Below are positions 31,560 to 40,716 of a stretch of DNA of 64,000 nt, one piece after another; within the stretch, counting starts at the first letter, position 1; every line of letters begins with the position of its first letter. The notes beneath the pieces were generated by a model, which saw only the letters and a list, made by a program, of their open reading frames with translations, ran no database searches and had not been told where the DNA came from. Both the position numbers and the translations under genes were made by a program. The stretch covers positions 248,001-312,000 of the forward strand of contig NW_026570307.1 in NCBI RefSeq assembly GCF_019649055.1, written 5' to 3'. Source of the DNA: Paramacrobiotus metropolitanus (Eukaryota > Tardigrada > Eutardigrada > Parachela > Macrobiotidae).

Positions 31560-31584
31560 TGTTGATCGTTAGGATCACACTATT
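31555..31584 (+). promoter_or_regulatory. Hairpin enclosing the ORF5 stop codon
   Basis: AATAGTGT-T-GATC pairs with GATCACACTATT (31573-31584) around a 5-nt loop, with one bulged base. The ORF5 TAG (31557-31559) is in the left arm, as for gag. Confidence 0.55.
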
Positions 31585-31748
31585 AAAATGACGTCTACGG
31601 CATTTTGTCGGCACGTCACAAAAATGAAAAATGGTGTTGTATATGAGGGCGATATGACTTGTTTACATAAGCTGTATTTGTGTAATTGTTGTTTTCAGCG
31701 TTTATAGCACAGAACCGCCAAGGATAAAGAAATCATGTGGAGCAACGA

Positions 31749-32201
31749 TTGGGGTTGAAATTGATTCGGTCTATAAAGCCGGCCCCAAGGGAGTTGCTAC
31801 GGCAGTTAGCCGGCCCTCCTCCTTAAGCGAGTCAGTGTTATAAATTTGCAAGAGAAACTACGGTAATCAAGCCGGATCTCTTGAATACGAAGTGGGCCAC
31901 AAGCGGCGAAAAAGAGAAAGACAACAGGTGGAAATATTAATGAGGTAAACTCGATGCGGCAGTCAGCCGGTCTCATTAGAGTTGCTACGGTAAACTATGC
32001 CGGCAATCTCTCCGAGCGACCCAGTGTCATAAGTCAACGAGAGAAATAGCGGTAACCAAGCCGGATCTCTCGTACGGAAGCTGGGCCACAAGCGGCGAAC
32101 AAGAGTAAAAGATTTCATGTGGAAGCGTTATGGGGTAAATTTAATGCGGTAGCAAGCCGGCCCCACCAGAGATGCTACGGTAAACTCTGCCGGCACTCTG
32201 G
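31749..32201 (+). ncRNA. Tandem ~190-bp array of covarying hairpins (3' structured RNA)
   Basis: Eight hairpins in three-hairpin units with period ~190 bp (starts 31749, 31939, ~32131). Type a: TTGGGG/CCCCAA, AATGAG/CTCATT, TGGGG/CCCCA. Type b: GGAG/CTCC, AGAG-TTGC/GCAA-CTCT, CCAGAG-TGC/GCA-CTCTGG. Type c: CAAGAGA/TCTCTTG, CGAGAGA/TCTCTCG. All enclose a conserved CGGYA...GCCGG core. Stems differ between units while pairing is kept, which is covariation visible by eye. Location between the last ORF and the 3' LTR suggests a role in RNA export, stability or replication. No known RNA family recognised. Confidence 0.7.
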
Positions 32202-32996
32202 CCGCTCGAGGCATATTGAAGTTGGATGTGCGACGGAAAGGTCAACTTAAAAGTTTTACCAGGGAGGCAAGCAAAGAAGTGCTTGAAGGCCGCAGAAAAA
32301 TCGGCTAAGTTCCTCCATGACCTTTACCGGAGATTTGAAGAGAAGATGGATGACCTTTGGGATCATTATTTCCCAACAGAGTCATCGTATTGGAATCTAA
32401 GTCGCATGACCTTTTGGGACCATTAACCCATAACGAGTCGCACATCTCAACGGATCATCTCAACAAAGGATGACCTTTATCAGGGAGGAAGCGAACTACG
32501 CTTGTCTACATGACGTCCCTCCATGACCCTTATGGATCTCATTTTGAAGTCGTACAATAGATACGCACCTTATTCCAAAGATGAAGCAGTATTCCTAAAG
32601 TCGTACATTGATACGCACCAGATTCTCAAGCGGATTGTGATGAAAGTCGCACTATGGATGCGCGGAATTGCTCAAGCGAGCGGAATGGGCCAAAGTGCGG
32701 AAAACGGTGGACAGGACCTGTGACCTTTACGAGTCAGAAATGGAGGATCCTAGTCTACATTTGATTAATACTTTTATTGATCTTATAACTGTTGATCTGT
32801 TTTTGTATTAGAATTGATATGGAATAGTATTTTAATACAGATCTCTTTATTTCACATTGTGCATTTGGAATTATGTGATTAAATGGATTAAGAGATTTGA
32901 TGTTTTTGAGCACGCACAGACACCGGCGACCGCCGTCTTTTCGTGGATTCGGGAGTATGTTCAGCCTCAACGGAGCTCGGCATCCCCCCAGAGGCA
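32202..32996 (+). other. 3' tail of the LTR element
   Basis: Noncoding. It contains one AAAGGTCA (32238) and TGACCTTT near 32319, 32349, 32470 and 32721, plus two AGGGAGG...CCTCCATGACC blocks (about 32262-32323 and 32484-32527) and a repeated AAGTCGTACA-type segment (32549, 32599). The sequence just before the 3' LTR (CATCCCCCCAGAGGCA) is not a normal polypurine tract. Confidence 0.5.
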
Positions 32997-33333
32997 TGTG
33001 AGCGGGGGTTCACTAGCGTTCACGTCCGCGACGCTACGCCAGCTGGATTACGTGTCTGTGTTGTGTCTCGCTCTGATTGGCTAGTGGGCGCGGCTTAGCA
33101 CGTGCTGCACAGTGTTACACACTGTTGAATTGGCTCTAGGTTTTGCGATCGAGCTGCGCCGATCACTTGTTGATTATCTGGTCTCCAGACTTTTCAATAT
33201 TAAAAAGTCAGCGATTTACGGTGCGACGTTTGTGTTTCCGCATAGCTCGCGATCCAGATCGTATCGCTCGCTTCCACAGGATAGATTCTGTTTCTGTCTC
33301 TGTCTCTGGATCCATTCTGGATCTAGCATTAGA
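32997..33333 (+). repeat. 3' LTR (337 bp)
   Basis: Same sequence as 9066-9402 with a single difference (A at 33036 versus G at 9105). Followed directly by the CCGG duplication. Confidence 0.95.
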
Positions 33334-33337
33334 CCGG
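33334..33337. repeat. Target-site duplication, right copy (CCGG)
   Basis: Matches 9062-9065. Restoring a single CCGG keeps the host reading frame open across the site. Confidence 0.85.
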
Positions 33338-35976
33338 CATCGTTCTGTGTGCGCGCGCGGTATTGTCGATGGTCATCAGCTTCCCGCCTTACGCAGCATT
33401 ACGCGAGGGAACTAGTAGTACGTTCGGAGCGCAAAGCTTGGATGATCGCTACTACATATTCATGGAGAGATCCCAGAAATATTTTATACTATATTGATGA
33501 TTCTTACAGTAAGAGGAATTTCCTGAAAAATAATAATCAGTAACAGGAGCAACTACCGGGTTTTGGGAAATACCGGGTCTCGACACGTGATCCGCTAATT
33601 CCGGTTTAATTACTGCAGAAAAATCGTTCGGGCACAGTTATGATAATAATTATGGTATCCATGATCCAAGCGTATATAACGATGTTAATCGCTGTAATAA
33701 ACAAGATGCTGATTAAAACTTCTTATAGTCACAACAGATTGCGACTATTTTGTAAAAAAGTGTTTTACATTCCTACGAGGTGCAAGTGGCCTTCGAATTC
33801 TACGTAGAGATTTGAATTACTTGCTCTATAGCTACAGAATGTCAAATACGCTTGGTATTTGATTACATAATTCTTTTAGCAGTTGTCTAGATATCTTTTA
33901 TTGTCGCATTGGTTTTTGCCATCGAAAATACTCAAAGAAAATATCCGCCATCCGTAAATGAAATAATTTAATTGTGGCAGATGAAGGCGAAGCAGTGATG
34001 TTACACGGCGCGATGATGTCGGTGGCGGATAATACGAATCAATGTTTGCACTTCCGTGAGTACGATCCCGATACGGATGCCGGAAAAGCTTTTTTATACA
34101 TCTCCAAGACGCTGAATGATGGGTAAAAGGATTTCACAATGAATTCCATATCCTGAGCGTATAAATTACAGCGGTTATTAAATCAATATTATATCAATAC
34201 TGCACTGATTGCAGGACCACACCGCCCACCTGTGTGACGTTTCTGGGTCGCGTGAACCGCGCGGCGGGTCACGGTCAGAAGCTGGTGATCCACAACGGCG
34301 AGAACGGATGTATGGGATCGTTGCGGGATCTGATGCGTATCATAGTGAATGCACTGGGACTGCGCAATGAGTATCGTCGGCCCGACCGCGATCAGTACAT
34401 TGATGTCTACCCGGATAACTTAGCTCCTGGTCAGTGTTCGTTAAATTAAAAGAATTTTATAAGCGAAATGCGTACAAATTGACTACCGCGATGGATTGCA
34501 CACAATGCACAGTATACAGTGTATGCACAGTATATTTATATCAGTCTTGCACAAAACAGTAGATATAGGAATAATAAATCATGGCGTATGAAATAAAGTA
34601 TAATAAAGGCGTTATATATGTATGCATTTGCTTACTTAAGTATTTGGCGGGAAGATTTCGTACATAGAAGTGTAAATAAGCAGATGTTCCTCATTTTAAT
34701 TAAAACTCGGCGGGATTTTCAGTGCGAGATCTCTTCCACACCCTTAGAATTAATTATATTGTGCAATACACAGGTGCAGCAAACCTTTTGTAAGTCGATA
34801 TTGCCGGTATAGAGATGTTTATGGATAGATTGGATTAATTGGAAAACATCTTTTCTTTGTCAATTTCCATCGTCTCAAATTAATCAGGCGCGTGCTTTAC
34901 GAATAACCGTTGCTGATAAATGTGATAATATGACACTGAATTGGCCTAGACTCCAACTCTGACTCTGATTCTGACCACTCAAACTCTGACTCGGACTACT
35001 CAAAGTCTGACTCTGACCGCTCAAAGTCTGACTCTGACTCTGAAGGTTTCTTAGGTTTCTTAGGTTTCTTAGGTTTCTTAGGTTTCTTAGGTTTCTTAGT
35101 TTTCTTAGTTTTCTTAGGTTTCTTAGGTTTCTTAGGTTTTTTAAGTTATTCTTAGGTTATTCAGTCAGAGTCAGAGTCAGAGTTTGGACAGTCAGAGTCA
35201 GACTTTGAGTAGTCAGAGTCAGAGCTTGAGCGCGGGCCCACTGAATTGCTTTGTCACCGGAGCAAGTGTTTTCCACTTTAAGGAGACAAATCTACACTTC
35301 CATGAACATCAGTATCCTGTAGTAATGATGCTGTGCCACTTGACTCAGGGTGACTCTGTGATTTTTTGCTGCAGGTTTAAAAGGTAGCTCATTACTGGAT
35401 GAAATGAATCGGATGCCTATTACGATAACTTCCCGTTTGATTATTTCTCCATCACCATGCCCTCCGTGACTAAGTACGCGGCCGACAACGCCGTCATCTA
35501 CAGTACAGTCTGCCGGGAAATGGTACCATTGCTTACGTGGAACATCTCAGTCGGGATGACTGCATGGGATTGGCTTGGATGTACGGCTGCGATGCACAAA
35601 ATTGCACAGATCGTAAGAAACATGGATAATCTGATAGTCATAAAATCTAGTTTTTGGGTACTATCGATACTTTATCTTTCACGGCATCTTCCATACAGAT
35701 ATACGTATGTTTGCAGATTTGCTTGTGGTCCACACAGCTAGTTGTATATATGCAATAAATTCAGCAAATTGCTTAATAGTTAATTAACTTGTTACTAACT
35801 GTCGCGAAGAAAATTAATAATAAATATCATTGTTTAAGAAGTAAAAGAAAATGAGACCAGTAAATAATAAGATAAAGATGATAAAGAAAAAGAAAAAATA
35901 AGACAAAGATAAAGATCATGCAGGACTTTGTAACCGTAGCGTACCAAGATGTGGATGTGGATTTCTCGCCGCCTAA
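33338..35976 (+). pseudogene. Astacin-like (M12A) metalloprotease gene, inactivated
   Basis: After the rest of the signal-peptide exon (to 33497), exons 33981-34122 and 34215-34429 join in phase and read as an astacin catalytic domain: CLHFREYD, then FLGRVNRAAGHGQKLVIH, then NALGLRNEYRRPDRDQYIDV. The family zinc site HExxHxxGxxH followed by E.xRPDRD aligns here with RIIVNALGLRN, so all three histidines and the catalytic Glu are replaced. Exon from 35375 keeps the Met-turn region (FPFDYFSITMPS) and the end (VEHLSRDDCMGLAWMYGC), but these need two frame changes. A final exon 35924-35976 joins in phase and is Cys-rich. Active astacins are secreted zinc endopeptidases; this copy cannot be one. 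Confidence 0.6.
34943..35239. mobile_element. Foldback MITE with GGTTTCTTA core, copy 1
   Basis: 297 bp with 8-bp duplications ACTGAATT at 34935-34942 and 35240-35247. Long terminal inverted repeats are made of TCTGAC/GTCAGA simple units, with ends GGCCTAGACTCC and GAGCGCGGGCCC. The centre is a tandem GGTTTCTTA array. It lies in an intron of the astacin-like gene. Confidence 0.75.
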
Positions 35977-35979
35977 AAC

Positions 35980-36691
35980 TTCGGACGAGCGCAACGCAGC
36001 TACGTACTCCTGGCACCGGCGGATACAGTGACCACCCTGACCCGACCATCCGGAAAAAGCGACAATATGTTCCACGTCATGGCCCTGGACAAGAAGGCTT
36101 CCAATATCCTTGGCAAACAGATGGGTTTGTCGGGTGACGCCATGAGTGGACAAGTGAATGTGACCTTTGTCACGACCGCGAAAAACAGCAGTGCCGATCA
36201 GAATAGTTTTGTGCTCAACAGTCAGTCATCGGTGGCCGGTGTCCAGCCCCAATCCGGCTCAGCGGTGACGCTTAATTTGAAGAACGTGTCGAACGCTACG
36301 ACGTGGATTGGTACGTAATTTTGCTGACATAATGAACAAATCAGTGATAATGATAAACACTGACAGAATGAAAGTTGTATTACTTGTATTTATTTTGTCA
36401 CGGACCCACGGTGCATGGCTTATCTTGTTTTCGTGTAAGAAGACCTTTTTTGTGCCAGTAAAAAGCTTTCACAAATAGTGGCTAACTTTAATAGCAATCT
36501 TCGAATAACTCAAACCAGTTAACAGTTTATTACATTTATGACAGTTGCGCTTGATGAAGTATTTTGTGTATTAATGTACGTCTGTGCGTGTACGCGCGCT
36601 TACCTCCCAGACAGGCCTGGCCCCACAAAGCGCATCCCTTGGACATCCTCCTGACAGCTCTGACGTTGGTGTACTCGCTGGAGTTGGCTGA
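35980..36691 (+). CDS. Possible last two exons of a host gene, unrecognised
   Basis: The frame ending at a GTACGT donor (36314) encodes a Ser/Thr/Asn/Val-rich segment (LLAPADTVTTLTRPSG, then MALDKKASNILGKQMG). It joins in phase to 36615-36691, after a CCCAGACAG acceptor, which ends in TGA. In the 35924-35990 stretch a different frame (DFVTVAYQDVDVDFSPP) also looks coding, so the start cannot be fixed and an indel is possible. It could be the true 3' end of the astacin-like gene or a separate gene. No domain recognised. Confidence 0.35.
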
Positions 36692-38195
36692 GCCTAAGAG
36701 TAAATTACACAATACGGTTACGATACTTCACGGTGCAGGCGGTTCACAAAACAGAGTCAGTGACGTTTATTCCACGAAGTACTTTGTTCAGTATGATAAA
36801 AACTGCACTGTGGCCTTTCCACAAAACGTTCAAATCCATATAAAATTAATCGATACTTATGCGCTCAGTACGGTATTATGTTGTTAACATAAAAGAGTAG
36901 TGACCAATCATGCGCCGATTTATAGGTGTTTATGCAAATTGTATAACTTACAATGTCCTCGTAAACATTCGAATGCAGAAAACAAACTACGATCTGTATG
37001 TTTTGCTATAATAGAGTTTATATCGTATCGTTTGTATCGTATCGAAGTGTTGTAATAGAGATTATGTCTTAGCGTTATCGAATATTACTGTCTTAAAATT
37101 AGATACTTTAATTTCGTGAAAGTGAATTCTGTGAAAAGATTAATTGAAAATCATCACAGGAATTAGTACATAATCGAGTTCTAGTACTTAACTTTTCTGT
37201 ATTTTCTCCTTGCGAGTGCGTCATGGGGCCATTGAATAACACAGGACTTAATTAATTTTCAAGGATAACGTTCGACGCATTTTGGCAACCTTGGAAATTA
37301 AGGATGTGTAGAAAAATTAACAACGTCTCCCTTTACCGGATACACGTGATGCTAGCAGCCATTGTTTTGGCCTAAATGCATAAAGTCGTGCAAACCCGGG
37401 AGATTCAGAACAACAGTAGCGCGACTCCAATCTCATGTACACCCGGTTCACGCCTGTGTGCCCGCGTGTCATCGTTACACACGCTGACACATTGGACAAA
37501 CTGCTCTCCTGGGCATCGTATAACACAGTGTAATATTTCCGCTACTGGCTCATCCTGCAGTGTAATTATCAGCTCATTACGACGGCGATATGTACCACCG
37601 GCATGCATCGGTACATGTGTTGTCGCCTGAGTATCAGGAAGTGAGTCCTACTTGGCTGAGCATGAAAAAACACTGCACCGCCCAAATCAAATGCTAACTC
37701 GAGTCTAATCTTCCCAACTGGTAAATGTCGTGCTCGCCTAACTCGGGTTCCCATTTACTCTTGGTGAACGTGGTGTTCCGATAGCATACAATTACGTACA
37801 ATAAAAATTATGTTAATTTATAAGATAGACCAGACAGTAGTTCTTAATCAGGTTCATGTCAAATATTTACAAAAGTGTTGTGCAAAGCCTGAATGCAGTA
37901 GTACTCGTACAGTTGTACCTATACCCAGTTTCATCCTGTGCTACGTAAAACCGTACTTGGGAATGCCAAAGCTGTGACCCGTTATGATGTTGTAACGAGG
38001 GCGGGTTGTTGTAATTTAACATAATCTGTGTTGGTTGTAGTTAAGCATTCAGCCCGGCGGCTTTTGCATTTGCACCAGATTACACGCGATTATGCGTAAT
38101 CCGGAGGATAAATTATAAGGTCACGGGATGGGTAAAGTCCAGATCAAACAGCAATCAATTTTATGAGGAGAAAATAATTTAAATTGTCTGTACTG
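36692..38195. other. Intergenic, no feature seen
   Basis: AT-rich sequence without protein-like ORFs or obvious repeats. Confidence 0.4.
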
Positions 38196-38228
38196 GGTTT
38201 GTTAGGCTATTTAATAGCCTAACAAACC
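38196..38228. repeat. Near-perfect palindrome
   Basis: 16-bp arms (GGTTTGTTAGGCTATT and its complement) around a single base. Confidence 0.8.
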
Positions 38229-38439
38229 TGATAAGCCGACTGCTGAATTGACATATTCGTATGAGTGCGCCTCTTTAACCCGGCCAAACGATGGTCCCCA
38301 CGATAATAATTATTTTCTGTGTTGATTACAGTAAACTTTCAACTTTGAAAAGCGGAGATTTGTGCACTCTGCATCCTCTGTGAAAGCAAAAACAGAAAAA
38401 CATTTATTTCGCCTAATAAGTACTACTGTGTATTATTCT

Positions 38440-38991
38440 ATGGCGTACCAAACGGGCCAGAGTTTTTCCAGACAAATGCTGATGACAAGTGCTTTTTTGT
38501 TTTCAATCAAATGTTACTGACAAATGCTTTTTGCTAGCAGACAAATGTTTTTAAAAAAAATTTAACAGACAAATGTTTCTGACAAATGGTTTTAACAAAA
38601 ATTTTACAGACAAATGTTTCTGACAAATGTCAGAAACATTTGACAAATGTCAGAAACTTTCAGACAAATGTTTCTGACAAATGTCAGAAGCCTACCACCG
38701 CAAATCTGAGTGCGGAATGAGTGGTTGCGCACTGGCACACTGGCAAAAAATGTCAGAGTCCGTAGTCGCGCTTCCGGCGCACGAGACGGCAGTACAATCA
38801 CATCAAGACATTTGTCAGTAACATTTGTCTGAATGTTTCTGACATTTGTCAGAAACATTTATCTGTAAAATTTTTCTTGAAAACATTTGTCTGGTAGCGA
38901 AAAACATTTGTCAGTAACATTTGATTGAAAACTAAAGAGCATTTGTCATTAGCATTTCTCTGGAAAAACTCTGGCCCGTTTGGTACGCCAT
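38440..38991. mobile_element. 552-bp MITE with 8-bp TSD
   Basis: Starts ATGGCGTACC and ends GGTACGCCAT; long inverted repeats extend inward more than 80 bp. Flanked by ATTATTCT (38432-38439, 38992-38999). Internally it iterates GACAAATG/CATTTGTC units. 8-bp duplications fit hAT-type mobilisation. No coding capacity. Confidence 0.8.
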
Positions 38992-38999
38992 ATTATTCT

Positions 39000-39688
39000 G
39001 CATTTTTCAAGACTATACATAAAAATTTAATGCAGGAGTGAACAAAGTTATGAATTTTCAAAGATTTACATTAAAACAGCCTGTGGCATGGGCCACCGCA
39101 CGCGTGCTTCTGTTACGTTGCCGCTCGACAACTGGAGGGTCCACAGATGGTGCAATGCCAGTAAAATCGGCAATAAAACTGCTTAAGGTGATAGACTGGT
39201 TTGTGAGTCAATTGTGACATGCCAATTGCTGATGTGCGCCGGAATGGCAACCGCCGTAGACGTTGTTTCGCACGTCACGAATTACAGGAATTACACAGTG
39301 CGCCAAAATGGGAACTACGCATACGCTGCGTATCACGTACAGATTGGCGCATGGTAGGCGCACTGTAATACCGGGGCCACTAACTGACCGCACAATTTAC
39401 CGAGCACACTACTTTTTTTTATCATGCATGTGTCTTTCGCTTTGTAGACCTTGGTTTTCTGTTAATTTTCATGTGCCACCCGTATTTGCAGACAGCACGG
39501 TTTGCAAACGCGCCCTAATTAAAAATTACAGTAGGAGCACGCGTTGCTATGGAGCAGCCACGACTTCCCGGCTACTGGAAGGCTACTGACTTCCAACCGC
39601 CCCCGGGCTCCGCACCGGCGCAGATCAGCAATATTTATGGCTGCTTCGAAATTTTTTTCTGCGCCTTGGTTTGGTCCGTTTTTGAAGT
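39000..39688. other. Spacer, no gene supported
   Basis: No repeat or convincing ORF identified. An open frame at 39263-39589 is not supported by family or splice evidence. Confidence 0.35.
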
Positions 39689-39692
39689 GTAT

Positions 39693-39992
39693 GAGGACAA
39701 TTGGGTGCTATGAACATACCCTTCACGATTAGGGTGCAATGAACATCCGACTAGTCTGCAGCTCGCAACGTTACTGTCCTCGTACTGTTCATATTGAAAG
39801 GAAAGAAGTTTCATGCACATTACATATTACTTCTAAAATGTGGTTTGAAGATACATTAATTTTTTTGTGGACCGTAATTTGTCGAAACAGACGGGAAAAT
39901 ACTCGAGTAAATAAAGTTTTCTGTATAGTTAGTTCCCGGGTGTTATCGCACCCTAATCGTGAAGGGTATGTTCACAGCACCCAATTGTCCTC
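39693..39992. mobile_element. 300-bp MITE, GTAT duplication
   Basis: About 47-bp near-perfect terminal inverted repeats starting GAGGACAATTGGGTGC, flanked by GTAT at 39689-39692 and 39993-39996. No ORF. Confidence 0.7.
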
Positions 39993-39996
39993 GTAT

Positions 39997-40716
39997 AGGC
40001 TCATTAGCAAGCTCAAAAATCGCATTTTTTAACAGATAAATTTTCAACAGCAGCGCTAAAAACACAAATGCTACAAAACTTTTTATGTTGCGTTTGCCCT
40101 AAAAAACCTTATCCAAGCACCAAATGGAACCATGTTCAGGTTCGATGTTTCCAGTTAAAAGATAAAATTATTTTAGACACTGGGTTTATTTGAAAAAAAT
40201 CTTGAATGAAAAGCTAAAAAGTTACAAATTTTTGAACATAGAACCAATTCTTCTTACCGAGAAAACCACTGAGCGTTGGAGTTCGAATGACTCCATCGCA
40301 AAACCAAGAAAACCCAGTGTGTAGAATGATTTTCTCTTTGCAATGATACCAAGAACAGCCAATTCCATTGCGGCAATGGAGTACAAGACGCGCAAAACTG
40401 TCCAAACTTTATTGACAGTAAATTAAGATTTTCGTGTTTTGAAAATGGTCCGCTGCATCGGTGCACGAGTGCTACTTTTTTATTAATAATCAACGCACAA
40501 TTCTGGTAAAGAAAAGAAAACACGCAGTGCTATTCACAGCAGCAAAACTTCATTTAAACTATCCAAACCATCCATGGTACCCAAAACAGATGCTGCGTTT
40601 CCGCGCTGAATCTCAAGCGATAATCGTTGACGTAAAAATTCGTGCGATCGACGCTCTCCAGTGTGCTGTTGCAGTCTTTTTCCCAATTCCTTCACAATAG
40701 CGATAGCCGCCGGCCC
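39997..40716. other. Spacer downstream of the LINE fragment
   Basis: AT-rich in the first 500 bp. The last ~100 bp may still belong to the 3' coding or untranslated end of the minus-strand LINE. Nothing else supported. Confidence 0.35.

Larger units (their letters stand above)
9066..33333 (+). mobile_element. Giant 24.3-kb Ty3/gypsy-type LTR retrotransposon with three accessory ORFs
   Basis: Complete element of 24,268 bp: 337-bp LTRs, 4-bp TSD, tRNA primer site, a 1.4-kb leader, gag, pol, integrase, three long unknown ORFs, and a 1.4-kb 3' noncoding region with repeated hairpins. The LTRs differ only at 9105 (G) versus 33036 (A), so insertion is recent. RT, RNase H and DDE integrase place it with Ty3/gypsy. 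Typical members are 5-8 kb; comparably large ones I know of are plant Ogre and planarian Burro. No env-like ORF (signal peptide plus membrane anchor) is present. AAAGGTCA/TGACCTTT recurs across the whole length, coding and noncoding. Confidence 0.95.

Noticed and set aside
31749-32201. Twister-type ribozyme in the 3' hairpins
   Set aside because: The CAAGCCGGAT stretch recalls part of that consensus, but the remaining conserved positions and stems do not fit.
36161-36176. TGACCTTT inside a host-like exon at about 36161
   Set aside because: A single octamer is expected by chance at this scale; it is not part of an array or inside the element.
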